Assembly (NCBI GenBank): GCA_026413225.1
Contig: CM048554.1
Coordinates: 57,433,463-57,497,462 of the forward strand
DNA from: Otis tarda
Taxonomy: Eukaryota; Chordata; Aves; Otidiformes; Otididae
Reading direction: 5' to 3'
Length of the DNA stretch: 64,000 nucleotides
The stretch's first letter is position 1. Every line of letters begins with the position of its first letter. Positions 28,110-40,383 of the stretch are shown here, piece after piece. Under the pieces are notes generated by a model. The model made no database searches and was not told where the DNA came from. It worked only from the letters and a program-made list of their open reading frames with translations. Position numbers and translations under genes: made by a program.

Positions 28110-28229
28110 GGTCATTGCATAATGGTCCACTAAAGGAGGTCATACTACAGTCACAACTGAATCCATCCCACTGCTGTAAGCACACTCCCTGGTTGGCGCA
28201 TGAGTCCTCTTGGCACGTTGTGCTGGGGC
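28110..28229 (-). CDS. NRXN1: NRXN1 exon, third EGF-like module (120 nt)
   Basis: The exon encodes [16 protein letters not shown], then [15 protein letters not shown] and GPLCND. The six cysteines have EGF spacing (C-x4-C-x5-C-x8-C-x1-C-x9-C). This is the third EGF-like module of alpha-neurexin, linking LNS5 to LNS6. The acceptor GTGTGTTCTCGTCAG|GCCCCAG follows a CCTTTTTTTGTG pyrimidine run; the donor is ATGACC|GTAAGT. It is phase 1 on both sides and frame-neutral. It is the last NRXN1 exon in the window: no LNS6 sequence (PGTTYIFSKGGG and following) occurs in the 28 kb below it. Confidence 0.95.
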
Positions 28230-29213
28230 CTGACGAGAACACACAAAAAAAGGACTTGCACTTTGTCTTCCAAAGAGAGGTATTTCTCACTGGATCACAT
28301 TAACTAGTTGCCAACATCTCAAATCAAATGAGCAAAGAGTTACCAAGTAAAATAGACATAAACTTGCTGATTTTGTAGCAGCATGTAATATTAAAAGGCT
28401 GGTTTTGCTTTAGTTTTATGATTGATATGTCAAACATGTAAGAATGCACAGACTGAAGCAGAGTTATTCCAGGTACAGTGGGAATGCTTACTTTGTCCAA
28501 GTTATTTGTTAATCTCATGTCAGACTGGCTAAATTAACTGGCTAAATGTTTTCTACAAAAATCAGTATTATTTTTTCCTGTAAATGCATTTCAAATAGCA
28601 AAGCCAGATGTTAACAGAAAGCAAAGCTCTGGGAGATGAAAGTAAAGATTGGAAAATAAAATTAAAACCAAAACAAAAATTAAAAAAAAAAATAATAAAA
28701 TGAAGCTACACTATACAATGCTTTTAATCCCACAAATTTTTTTAAATTATTTAGGTCTGAAATTAAGAGGCGTTTGGGATACTTTGGCAGGAGTGTTGGC
28801 AAGTATTGATTCACATGCTTCAGGGATCCCATGCAGGTTCCTTTTTTAAGGAGAAATGCAGAAAATCAGACTACTATTGAACTGGCATGCCAAAATGTGA
28901 CATACACATGAAAAACAAAGCTACTCTATTTCTAGAGAATCATAACTAGACTACTGTAATATAAAGAAATTTGAAAATGAATGTTCAAAGCACTAAAGCA
29001 ATCACTATACAAACATATTCAAGACTGAAAGCCTTTATGCAAGCTATGCTGGAAAATAAAGGTTAGTGTAGCCCATTGTTTTAGAGGTGTGAAAAGAAAA
29101 AATCTGAAACAAAATAACACACTTCAGTTCTGAAATGCACAGAGCATTTATTGCAGAAATCAAACTGTGCATTGGGGGTTTCAGTCTTGTTCAATACACA
29201 CAGGGCTATCTAC
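28230..29213 (-). other. NRXN1: NRXN1 intron between SS6 microexon and EGF3 exon (984 nt)
   Basis: It begins with GTAGAT and ends with a CCTTTTTTTGTGTGTTCTCGTCAG acceptor. No repeat is recognised. When SS6 is skipped this joins with 29214-34720 as one intron. Confidence 0.85.
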
Positions 29214-29240
29214 CTTGCAAATCAGCTTTCATCAATGCAA
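29214..29240 (-). CDS. NRXN1: NRXN1 SS6 alternative microexon (27 nt, VALMKADLQ)
   Basis: With the G left over from the previous exon, the minus strand reads V-A-L-M-K-A-D-L-Q and leaves one base for the next codon. This is the insert known at splice site 6 of neurexin-1 alpha, in the hinge between LNS5 and EGF3 (RGCE-VALMKADLQ-GPSTTC). The acceptor is CTGACAAAG|TTGCAT, with the pyrimidine run TTTTGCTTTTTTATTTTGC. A perfect TACTAAC branch point lies at 29278-29284, its branch A about 38 nt before the exon. The donor, CAAG|GTAGAT, is weaker than the neighbours', as expected for a regulated exon. It is phase 1 to phase 1 and 27 nt long, so both inclusion and skipping keep the frame. It lies 984 nt upstream of the EGF3 exon. 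Usage in this species cannot be read from DNA. Confidence 0.9.
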
Positions 29241-29277
29241 CTTTGTCAGCAAAATAAAAAAGCAAAATATATTAATT

Positions 29278-29284
29278 GTTAGTA
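29278..29284 (-). promoter_or_regulatory. TACTAAC branch point for the SS6 microexon
   Basis: The reverse complement is a perfect TACTAAC, with the branch adenosine at 29279, followed by a T-rich tract and the CAAAG acceptor at 29241-29242. Confidence 0.75.
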
Positions 29285-29507
29285 AGCAATATTGAAGTGG
29301 CAGCAAACACAGAAAAGAAACATTCAGAGTAAAGTGCATGCTGCTGTTAAAGAGAGAAAGAAATGCCATATAATGCAAACAAATCAATGCTAATAGCCAT
29401 AAATCTTCAGGCAAGCCAAAATAAGAAAGCAGTAATTTGCCAGTATTTTACTACAAATATAATGGTTAATTGAGCTGATGACATGTAATAAAGGAAAATT
29501 AAAAGGG

Positions 29508-29526
29508 TTTTTTTTTTTTTTTTTTT
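29508..29526. repeat. T19 run
   Basis: Followed by C and T6. It lies about 270 bases upstream of the SS6 microexon in transcript direction, where it is an A run. Confidence 0.9.
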
Positions 29527-30099
29527 CTTTTTTGGATAGATATGAATGCATTAGCAGAGTAAATGCATGGCTGAATCCTGACTAGCCATTTGTCACGTTC
29601 AGATACACTGAATTCAAGAATAATTAGCACCGTCATCCTCTCTGGTCTTTCTTTTTCTAGCCCTTTCTTCATGACTGGTGAATGAAGACTGAAATACAGA
29701 CTGTGTTCTACAGATTATTATGTGCTCTCACACACATTTCACATTGACTCTTGACACTATTAGGAAAAATTTGGTTCTGGGATTATAAAATTCTCCTAAA
29801 CTGTTTTTGGAAAAGACAGATCAATATCCATTTGAAACTCCCACTGCTAGTCATTGATGACAGGACAAAACTGGTCCAAAGATTATATAAATATCCTAAA
29901 TCATCCTGTAGAGATAAATCCACTTAACTCTTCTTTCACAGTACAGGTCCTTTAAAGATCTCAGTGTGGGATTTTCTTTTGATTTACCAGTGTTTCAGAA
30001 AAATCCATATCATTATGATTTAAGTCAGTTCAACAACCACTTGTTTCAAATGAGGCAAGCACACCTCTGAACCAGGGCTTCAACAATCACCAGTGTGAT

Positions 30100-30365
30100 G
30101 AATCATAGAATAGTTTGGGTTGCAAGGGGTCTTTAAAGGTCACCTGGTCCAACCCCCCTGCAAGAAGCAGGGACATCTCCAAGCAGATCAGGTTGCTCAG
30201 AGCCCAGTCCAACCTGGCCTTGAATGTTTCCAGGGATGGGGCATCTACCACCTCTCTGGGCAACCTGTTCCAGGGTTCCACCACCCTCATTGTAAAAAAT
30301 TTCTTCCTTATACCAAGTCTGAATCTGCCTCCCTCTATTTTAAAACCATTACTACTCGTCCACAA
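30100..30365 (-). mobile_element. CR1 LINE, 3' end fragment
   Basis: The reverse complement runs from ORF2 C-terminal codons ([39 protein letters not shown]) to the 3' terminus at aatcatagaatagtttgggt. It is 5'-truncated near 30365 and belongs to the same subfamily as the copies at 53427 and 59720. Confidence 0.92.
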
Positions 30366-31067
30366 AGCAGTGTAAGCTGCATCCCTGTTTCAGCAAAATT
30401 TTAACTGTTCTATTTTCTCCTGTTCTAATAATAATAACAATAATACCCATAACTTATTGACTACAGTAGGCAGACATAGGATAGTGATTTCCTTTTCTTT
30501 GGAGTTTTGAGCCCAGAAGTTTAAACATTTGGGCATTACATCACCCTTTCTTGAGCTGGAGATTATAATGACAGAATCCCGTGGCTGACAAGACAAGACA
30601 CATTTTTTTCTCACCAGATTCTGCTACTCGGATACTTTACAAAGATGAAGTGAAAATATCTGTAGGTGTTTAAATGTTATATATTCATGCATTTATTTAC
30701 ACTTTAGTTATGCAATGTTAAATTTCCTCATCTTTGCAAAAGTAGAGCAAAAGTCACAGGGACTTAGAAGTACATAAACTGCAGGACTCTGGAGGCATGT
30801 TAAAAAGTGTATGTTAAAACACATACTTGGAAAAAATACAGATAAGATCTTGTTAAAAAGAAAGGTATTTGGCTTTTTATGAAATTTATTCTTAGCACTT
30901 AGCTTATCTATAGTAGTCATTATTCAAAAATTGCCATCAAGACTAGCTTACATGTAAGAATTTATTTTTAAAAAGTATGCTTTTTAAAAAAAAAAACCAA
31001 AAAAAAAAGATCAGAGGAGGACCGTTTAATATCGGTAAATACTATAGTATCTACCATAACAGGTTCG

Positions 31068-31083
31068 TATATATATATATATT
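31068..31083. repeat. (TA)8 microsatellite
   Basis: Eight TA units after ggttcg. Confidence 0.9.
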
Positions 31084-32151
31084 ACAGAACAAAGCTATTT
31101 AGCAAAAATATTGTATTACACTCTTCTCAAGCATTTACCTTTTGATTCACATTCTATTTAAATATTCTAACTTATTCAGTCTTCACTGCAGACTTTTTAA
31201 TGACTGGATTTGGTCTCTCATATACATTTGTCTTATGTGAGGGCTTACGTACTATATACATATATCACACAAAAAGCATTATTAAGTAGCACGTGCAATG
31301 TTTTTATATATTGCAAAACCAAATTCAATATCCACCACCAAGAATCTTCATGTTAATACTCTGAAACTTTTCATGTTCATTTAATACACAAACTATATTA
31401 CATATACACAAGCATGCATACAGTGCATTTTCCACCTAAGTATATTTAAGAGTATTTTTTCTCATTCTGTTATTTCTATAATTATGCTTTATTTAAAGTG
31501 TGTAGAGAAAGTAAAAAGGATTTGAGTAGAGAAAACCAGAGCTGACACTTATAACCTGGCTCTGGGGTTTGCTGTTAACAATTCAAAGAGCTAGTTAGCA
31601 TATTTATGTTTCTAGCTGTTAGTTTCTATCCATTCTAGCCATTGAAAATTTGTCAACAAGGTGGATTCAGCCAAGTGTAAATTATATTCAATGCTCAATG
31701 ATAGAGAACAGAGATATCTATCTGCCTGAAACTGCAGAAACTGCAGTGGCTGAAACTTCAAAATGCAAGCATTACAACTTTGAAAAAAAAAGAAAAAAAA
31801 ATTGTTCCAAAGAAAGGATTTTTAACATGCACTTCTGACAATACAGTTTTGAGAAATATCAATATTTTAAGAACAACATCCTAACAGATAAAATTAATTA
31901 GTAGTACATCATGACTTCATAGTTCGACAGAAGATGGAAAAAGAGCTTCAAATTCTGTTTTAGTTTGTTTTTTCTTAATACCAGAAAGGTGAGGAATTCA
32001 ATCCCATAAGAATCTGAAGAACATCAAATCCAAGTGCCTCACATCTCAGGAAAGATTCTGCAGCAGGCTGCTGTCTTAACAAAGGCCAGTAGAGGCAGCT
32101 GTCTTTCGGATTGAGGGTGGTGGTGACTAATACTTATTGTTTTGAACTTAC

Positions 32152-32220
32152 TTCTGCTGCTGTGTCCTGATCTCTTTGAACTCGACATCTCAGGGGGACT
32201 TACAGGAATTACGCATCCCA
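32152..32220 (-). other. Candidate cassette exon, 69 nt, in frame (unproven)
   Basis: On the minus strand the acceptor is CTATCTCACACTGCAG|TGGGAT and the donor CAGCAGAA|GTAAGT. The 69 nt are open in the phase-1 frame between the LNS5 and EGF3 exons and would add VGCVIPVSPPEMSSSKRSG and HSSR, a serine- and basic-rich linker in the SS6 hinge. No such insert is known to me. It may be a chance pseudoexon. Confidence 0.2.
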
Positions 32221-33386
32221 CTGCAGTGTGAGATAGATGCAAAACTGCTCAGCTCTGTAAGGATGGAGATCGTCCTTTCTATACACAGCAGCAGAGCTAT
32301 CCACAGCTTGAGGCATACAAGAGACTTCTAGTAGGCAGCTAAATTTGCCAGTGACTTAAATAATATTTTAGGTTTCAGAACACTTTTTTTTTGTACATCT
32401 GATCCATGATCTGCAGACAAGAGACTGACAGATGAGTCAGTAGAAAGATGGAGTAAACAAGTGCGATGGAAGAGTTAACTTGCAATGGTTAAGCAGAAAG
32501 TTGGGAAGGAAGTATTTCATTCCATGCTGTTAAAGCTTTCCTTCTGCAGACAAAAGACTTCTGATGAGGCAGTTCTCTGGGAGCCAGATAGCACATCTAG
32601 TTTGACCATTTTGCTTCTGTCAGATGACTTTGGTGTCAGAAAAAGCTGACTCTCCGCCAAGAGGGACAATATTTGAACGACCTTTATTGAATTGTTGGTA
32701 GCTTTATTAAATTCACTGATAGCTGAGTTGTGCCATGGGTTTAAAAGGTGCACTCGCACTCTAGGCTTGTGTTTCTTTGAAGTGTATAAAACTCATTTAG
32801 AAAATTACATAATTTCAAAAGAAACTATGAAGTGTATAATAGAATTAAGGTGTACTTCAACTCTGTGAAGGCATGGTGCAGACATGGAACTTGCTAACAT
32901 CATTCAGAAAGCAGAATCTAATTTTCTAAACTCAGTGACAAACTAATTTATACATGTTTTTACATTCCTGATAGAAATAAATAGACACTAAACCTACTGA
33001 AAAATAAGTTGTGAATTTTACATATTCCTATGTGCTATCAGTAGAATTAATACTGTTTACTAAAAGTAGCAGGTAAAGAACAAAAAATTTCCACTTGTAC
33101 AAGCTTACTGTAGACACAACAAAATCTTTATCTCATGAAGCTTAAGGAAACCATCCCAGCTCTGCTTGGATTTTTTAAAATGTCTATTTGCAAAATTAAC
33201 AAACTCAGTTATCGAAGTCATCAAGATTCCAACATGAAGTTTTGCAGTGCCTAAATTTACACATTTTTCTGTCCAGAAAAGAATAGCACTTGAGAGAGGG
33301 GACAACACATAATTCTGAATTTTGTGGTAGTGTTCAGTTTTATGTGAATACAATATATATGCAGGGACAGAAAATTGATTTAAATT

Positions 33387-33993
33387 CTGGGCTGCATCAA
33401 AAGAAGGGTGGCCAGCAGGTCGAGGGAGGTGATTCTGCCCCTCTCCTCTGCTCTGGTGAGACCCCACCTGGAGTACTACATCCAGCCCTGCAGCCCTCAA
33501 TATAAGAAGGACATAGACCTGTTGGAGAGAGTCTAGAGGAGGACCACGAAGATGATCAGAGGGCTGGAACACTTTTCCTGTGAAGACAGGCTGAGAGAGT
33601 TGGGGCTGTTCAGCCTGGAGAAGAGAAGGCTCCAGGGAGACCTTACAGCAGTCTTCCAGTACCTAAAGGGGGTCTACTAGAAAACTGAGGAGGGACTTTT
33701 GACAAGGGTAGGTAGTGGTGGGACAAGAGGTAATGGCTTTAAACTGAAAGAGCGGATTTAGATGAGACATAAGGAAGGAATTCTTTACCGAGAAAGTGGT
33801 GAGGCACTGGAACAGGTTGCCCAGAGAGGTGGTGGATGCCGCATCCCTGGAAACGTTCAAGGCCAGTTTGGATGGGGCTTTGAGTGACCCAGTCTAGTGG
33901 AAGATGCCCCTGCCTATGGCAGAGGGGTTGGAACTAGGTGATCTTTAAAGTCCCTTCCAACTCAAACCATTCTATGATTCTATGCTTCTATGA
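33387..33993 (+). mobile_element. CR1 LINE, 3' fragment (607 bp)
   Basis: It begins at tgggctgcatcaaaagaagg (the ILGCIK position of ORF2), continues through gaggtgattctgcccctctc and ttggggctgttcagcctgga, and ends at tctatgattctatgcttcta. Several stops and frame changes interrupt the ORF. It faces the minus-strand copy at 30100-30365. Confidence 0.92.
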
Positions 33994-34720
33994 AATTATT
34001 TCATAAATCATAGTAAAATAATGTGAGATTAAATGACAGCTGGAAAAATAGCTAGAGATTGACACCCTTGAATTACAAATACAGCATTTCTAATTTTGCC
34101 CTCAGTTAAATTCCATGATATTCCTGATGAGTCAATAAAGGTATAAAAAACGTGAGATAAAACATGTTTGGTTGTTACTGATTTCAGATAGGAAGGCTCA
34201 TGACAATGGAGCTCTCAGAGGTGAGTAAAAATAGAGAAGATGGAAAATTGATCTTAAACAGTTTCATAAATTAGCCTTGAATTAATAAACTCAAAATGTC
34301 TGCTTTAAAAATGAAATTAATTAGCCAATGTCTCAGCATTAGCTAATGCCTAAGTGTTACAAAGATATAAAGGACTTAACTGAAACTAATTGTTATTGTT
34401 TCTATCATTAATTAAAATACATCAGAAGTAAACAAAATACATGCAAAATATCTTGCCACTGGAGAAGGATGGAACCTACATTAAACATTTAAGTAGTTAA
34501 CTCCTGTTCTCAGATACGTCTCTGCTGTAGGGCAGGCACACACTTGTCTCCGTAATACTCAAAAACATGCAGTCTTTATATAAAGAAGTGTCAAACAAGA
34601 TCAATTAGAAGCAGGTAAAACATAGTCTCTCCATGCATGGAGCGTGCATATCAACAAAACACTGCAGGATTCACACAATATGTTCACTATAATATAAAAT
34701 AATATCACCATATTTAATAC

Positions 34721-34894
34721 CTTCACATCCTCTTTCTATTTGTCCATTACAGAAGAGAGCATCTGAGATTAGATCAGGGAGCCGTCCATTCAAGTCAACT
34801 GAAGCAAGACAGCCTTGGAATCCCTCTTTTGCATGTACCAGTTTTGGCAAGGACTTATACATTTCTTTGGCCACTCCTCCAATATACAAATCAC
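34721..34894 (-). CDS. NRXN1: NRXN1 exon, end of LNS5 (174 nt)
   Basis: The exon encodes [18 protein letters not shown], then [19 protein letters not shown] and [11 protein letters not shown], the last strands and closing cysteines of LNS5. The acceptor TTTCTCCTTAACAG|GTGATTTG has a strong upstream pyrimidine run; the donor is TGTGAAG|GTATTA. It enters and leaves in phase 1, so it is frame-neutral. It ends exactly at the hinge between LNS5 and EGF3, where the SS6 microexon at 29214-29240 can be inserted. It lies 15.5 kb from the previous exon and about 6.5 kb from the EGF3 exon. Confidence 0.95.
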
Positions 34895-35132
34895 CTGTTA
34901 AGGAGAAATAAATATCAGACACAGAAAAAAAACCTATAGGATCTTTGACCTGCTTGATCTTCTGGCCTTTTTGTGCTGAGCAACAGGCATCTCAGAAAAA
35001 CATTCTTCAAAATAAATGTAGGAGAAAACACTGATAGCACATATGATGAAAAAAGGCATTGCAGGACTATATTTTTTCAAATGCATATGTAGATTTCACA
35101 TCTGTATGACCAATTACTTAGAAGTACCTGGA

Positions 35133-35578
35133 TGTATCAGAGTTTAACCCCACTCAGGACCAAGCTACACAGTCTCTCGCTCACTCCCCCCCACCCTCCA
35201 GTGGGGCAGGCAGGAGAACTGGTAAAGGCGGCAAAACTTGTTGAGATAAAAAAAAAGTTTGAGAGAGTAACAGAAGAAAAAAATCAGAGATGGAAAACAA
35301 ATAAACAAAACCAATAACAGAAAATACTTAAGCACATAGTTTACAGTACAATAGCTCACAGCAGATTCCAATGCCCAGTTTCCTCTCAGGTAACAGGAGG
35401 CTATTCTCATCACCCTCTTCACTTATACACTGAGCATGATGTCACAGGATATGGAACAGCCATTGGGCCAATTTGGGTAAACTATCCCAGCTGTGTCCCC
35501 CAGTCACAGGTGCCACCAGCTCCAGTTCCTCTCCCAGCTCAGATGAAAATTAACTCTGTCCTAGCTGGAACCAGGACA
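35133..35578 (-). mobile_element. Solo avian retroviral LTR (fossil)
   Basis: On the minus strand it starts tgtcctggttccagctagga and ends near gtggggttaaactctgatac, and it contains a cactccccccc block and a gttaatttt box typical of a common avian endogenous retrovirus LTR family. No internal gag, pol or env sequence adjoins it, so it looks like a solo LTR left by recombination. A clear target-site duplication was not seen. It is old to middle-aged by its divergence from remembered copies. The family name is uncertain. Confidence 0.7.
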
Positions 35579-38500
35579 ATATGTTATGTCTGTGCCAGCT
35601 CATATGCACAGGAAACATGCATCTATTTCACAGACAAGGATTCAGTCACAGAATGTGCATGTAGAAATGCATCTAGCATTGATGCATGTTGTTAGCATAC
35701 TCAGGAAACTTGACCACAGATAATCCTAATTATGGATCAAGCATGCTGAGATAAAAGTGGAGCACCACGATCCACTTAAAAGTCCATATATCCAGAATTA
35801 TCCATTTAAAAGCATGCCAAGAAATAAAGGGTTTAGGGACGCATCTAAGGAGAAACTTAGGGATACCATTGTTAAGCAGTGAAATGACTGATTCTCTGCA
35901 CCAAAATTCATACCGTGTCAGTCATGTGGGAACAGGGGGAGTTAGATGGCCTTAAAATGGCAATGTGCATGCTGAGCAAACAGAATTTTATTTAAAAAGA
36001 TAATTCTGATAACAGACACATATTATAAACAGCTCTCTGATGAATCTCGGTCAACTTACTCAGGACTGAAAGCCAGTGCTTTTCTTCCTTTAAATAATTC
36101 ATAGCTCTGAGACTTACTTTGCAAAGACATAACTATAACTTTTAAACACTGAGGGAGGGGATGTTTTTTTGTTTTAAAATAATTCAAGCTGTGCCTTTCC
36201 TTCATGTATTTGGTGTCTCTGGCAGGCAGAACAGTGATCTTTCAAACTAACATAACCTACGTCCCTAAAGTGTGCCTTAAGTGTCAGGCTACAGGTTTAA
36301 CTAGGTGCTTTCCATAGCTTTTCCTGAAGACATGTTGTAGAAACCAATCTGAGTTTCACTTGGCCAGAGAGGGGAAGCATGCTCAGTGTGTACATAACCC
36401 TAGCAAAAAGGCTTCAGTCTTCCTGGCAGGCAAGATGTGCTTGATTCTTTCAGTCACAGACAGAAAGGAATAAAACCATGGTTTCCCTACCTGTTGTATG
36501 AGTTTACTGCCCTGTTCTGTTATCCTCTAACTCAGAAAAAGCAGCCAGCTTTGCAAGCCTGGTGTGCTCTGAGCATGCCTAGGCACACTGGAAGAGGACA
36601 ATCTGAGCTTCCGAGGAGGACTGAACCTGTCTGAAGGAAGGTGCTTACGGGAACATCTGACTCTCAAGCAGTGGCAAAATTCTTACTGTACCTATGCATT
36701 AAATCTGTGATGACATGTTTTCTGCTATATTAAATTTTCAATGGACAGTCTGAATATACATTCTAATCTACATTGTGTATTCCAGTACGTCCCCTGGTCT
36801 GCATGATTTTGGAGCCTAGGCCAGAGGATGTACCAAAGACTGTTTCTGCATCACCTCAAATGCAAAATTATTAATTTCCTAAGTGTTTACCAAACTTTCT
36901 AGGCAGATTTATAGTGACAGAACTCAGAATGTACTAGCAATCATCACTACCGCATGTGGCTAATTTTAATCTTCCTCTTATCAGTATAAACTGCAGTCAC
37001 ACCTTTTCCTGGTTCTCCTGGCATACTTGCTTGTTCATAAGGGAGTGCAATTTAGTGCTCTTTGCAATAGTTTACAGTTTGCCTGCAAGGAAATAGCCTG
37101 AAACAAACAAATGTCAATCAGACTGTGAAAAATTTTTAGTCACTACATATCAGCCCTAAAACTCAACTGCATTTGAATTAGTGAAATGGAGATAAAAAGC
37201 TTAGGAACATGCATGTTATTAATCTTATAAGCCATCCAACCAAAAGTCTTAGCAACCATTATAGTAATGTACTAAGAAACCTCAAGCTTTCTCCATTCCA
37301 TGTAGATAATTTGAAAAGTAAGATATTGCTTTCCTCTAGAACTTTGAGGTACAGTTTAAATCTCAGAAGCATGATATTAGACATAGCAGATTAAAATACA
37401 GTGATCCATATGTTCCCACAAATGGGATATAATTCATTCACAGCAGAAAAACAACTGTATTTTTCAGCAGCTGAACTGGAAACAAAGTAAAAACTCTGCT
37501 TCATTATGAAAGTTCTTCATCTTTTTCTCAGATTGAACATCTAGAAAAGTAAAACCCTTCCCGGTTTCCTGAAGTTCTGTGCTTTCAGTCATTGTCAGCA
37601 CAGAATATAGAGATATAATTCATCTCAATTGATTCCAGAAGACTTGAAAGAGGGAAACTCCAGAGAAGAATACTAAGAAAATCATACCTATGCCAAAAAA
37701 GGTTAAATTTGGTCTGTTGGACGTGACACATGCAACCTCTTCTTAAACCTCCCAACTTGTATACTGTCCAAACAAACATTTTTATTCTGTGATTGGTTAA
37801 ACCTTTAAAACTTGAAATTTTCAAATTGATCCCCTGCTAGTTCCTAATATACATCCCTCAAGCATATTGAGATTGCTATATACAATCACATAGCAATTGT
37901 CATTTATGATTAATGGCTAGTAGAAGTCCAGGTCACTGTGCTAGGATATGAACCTGAACTCAGAATATTTGCTCCATTAAAATATAAACTGGAATATTTT
38001 CAAATAGGTTTCGTATACACAGAAGTACGATACACTAAGTTCAGTCTAAATAAACTGTAACTCTATTGTTTAGTGACAGTTCTTTAAGACTATTGATAAT
38101 TAGAACTGATAATTATATACTGTTGAAGATATAGTTTCCACAAACAAAGGCATGTTCTGGTCAATATTTTAACTTAGTTAATGTTAAAAATAACTTGAGT
38201 TCTGCTTTTGCACTAGTTAATACACTACACCAATATATATCATATGTATTGAGCAGCCATATTGACTACTAGATGTTACCTTTTATAAAGCAAATACAAG
38301 TACTTTCTATTACTATAGGCTAAACCTTTACCAGATTTGATATCAAATGTGGTTTGAGTTTGCTGTTCATGCAATAAAAACATACTTTCTCTCAGAGACA
38401 AAATTTTATTAAGGGATAGACTCTGCAACTAAAACCCAGATTTTTTTTTTTTTTCCTAAAGCTATTTAAATTTTTTTTCACTTGGTTATTTTTTCATATT

Positions 38501-39584
38501 TGCCACCAAAAATGTTCTGCATAGCTACTTTTATTTCAGTTACTCACATGCTTCATTTTCACCTTCATCTCAACAAAGTAGTTTCCTACAAAACTCCAGC
38601 ATTAGAAATTCAGACAAGATAGAATTGTAGAAAATGTTTTCAATCAAAATATTTGTATATTGAATGTGCATTAGCAGAGGTTCAGAAAAGATAAAGCTTG
38701 TCCCTGCTCTCAGTAAAAGACATCGGAGGAATCAACATAGTATGTAGAAATTCTTAGGTTTTCTCCTCTATTTAACTTCTTATGTAAGTACAGCTTTACT
38801 ACTGGAAATGTTACATGCTCTAAAGCAGGCTTAATCCCTTGTGTATCTGCCTACCTACCCTTATGAATTACATGTAAGTAATTTCATTAACTAAGGTATC
38901 ACAGTTCATCAGATCAATAGTATGAGATCAGGACACTATCTAAACCAGCTGCAGCCTAAATGCAATACTATCGCAACGCTGCTACCACTGAAAATGTGTG
39001 ACCATTTCAGGAGTTGTGCATGATTGAAAATGCAATTTATTTCTTTCTTTCAACAGGTAAGGATTGTTTAAGTACATATAGAAAGGGATATACCTGTATT
39101 ACAGTGCTAACCATAGTTTCTGGAACTAAAGTTACCTTTCACACATGTATTTTACTCTGAAGTTTATTTTTATTTTTAAAAGTAGTCCTGAAAAAAATCT
39201 CCATTTTTTATCACAATCATCCTGACTTACCTTAATTCATAAAGGAAAATAACCAATAATTCTAAAATAAATCAACTTGCACAAACAAAGTAGCAGGCAG
39301 TTAAGAGATGGGTGAGGGAATAGAGTGCTCCTTCTGATCTCTGGAGAGCATCTTATTTGAGAGCAGATGCTCCTTAATCTCACAACTCTCCTCTTACTTA
39401 CATTAGGAGTCAGTACACAGAGTTATTCCCTTTTATTTAGAGAGGGAGGATTGTTTCCTCGTTTTGTTCTTCTGAGGACAAAAAACATATAAATGTATGC
39501 TGCAATGTTTCTAGCTGGCATGTTCATTATACAGGCCTGAGAATCAGCTGGAAGCGCAGCACTTCCAAAGCTATACCTATAAAT

Positions 39585-39611
39585 CATAGAATCATTTAGG
39601 TTGGAAACATG
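39585..39611 (-). mobile_element. CR1 3' terminus remnant
   Basis: About 27 bases (aatcatagaatcatttaggt, then tggaaa) equal the last bases of a CR1 3' end in reverse complement. Nothing CR1-like follows. It is an extremely truncated insertion or the remains of one. Confidence 0.65.
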
Positions 39612-40343
39612 GTATTAATAGTACTGGTCAGTTATACCATTAGCACTGACAAATAGAAGAGTTTAGTGAGTTTAATTAGTATTTTTTACAGGTAATACAT
39701 ATCTACATATATTCTAATGGGAGCTTTCCTATTTACACCTGTGTTTCTCTTTTCTGACTTAGAGCTGATTTGTGCTTTGAGTGAATTTAACACAGAAACA
39801 AATTGCTAGCTAATAAATGAACCCAAGTTTTCAATGTATTCATTATTGGAATCACACTTACGAAAAAATGCACAGAACACCACACAACAGTGAGTCACAC
39901 ACAACTGCCGGTGAAAAAAACACAGCCAAATCCTTCTGTAATAACTCATCCTTTTTTTTTTTTTTAATTCCAAGTCTCTATATTTCTTCAAAGTAAGGAC
40001 TTTTCAAGTGCTAAATGAAGGAAATGTAAAATAAAAATTGAAGATGCTGTTCAGAAGTATCTTATTATTTGGCATTACTGACATCCCTGAAAGGTCACCT
40101 CAGAGACTTTCCTCCTTTCCTTATTCGTGTCCATGCCCAAGAATTCTTAAGTGATACGTGCTGGTGGGCAAAAACTATTTATTTACTTTAATGACTATCA
40201 TTGTCTTCAAGCACTAGTAGAGAGGAAATTATTATCCATTTACAGCAACATGTAAATACTGCTCAGGGAACAAGCAGTTTAACCAGGATATAGTTAGGGT
40301 TCTTTACTCTCCAAGATCTGTATGCTTTATTGTACATATCTGC

Positions 40344-40383
40344 TGTTCATTTCTTGAACACCGTTCTTGACAAGAAATGAACA
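40344..40383. repeat. Hairpin with perfect 13-bp arms
   Basis: tgttcatttcttg (40344-40356) and caagaaatgaaca (40371-40383) are exact reverse complements around a 14-nt loop. Confidence 0.9.

Larger units (their letters stand above)
29241..34720 (-). other. NRXN1: NRXN1 intron between LNS5 end exon and SS6 microexon (5,480 nt)
   Basis: It holds an inverted CR1 pair (30100-30365 minus and 33387-33993 plus), a T-run at 29508-29526, a (TA)8 run at 31068-31083 and an in-frame cassette-exon candidate at 32152-32220. The remaining stretches, 29527-30099, 30366-32151, 32221-33386 and 33994-34720, are AT-rich with nothing recognised. Confidence 0.85.

Noticed and set aside
33105-33572. 155-codon minus-strand open frame
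   Set aside because: Its N-terminal part is antisense CR1 and the rest is unremarkable intron; no protein motif is seen.
35510-35695. 61-codon cysteine-containing open frame
   Set aside because: It starts inside the LTR and runs into plain intron; no EGF or LNS pattern and no splice sites.
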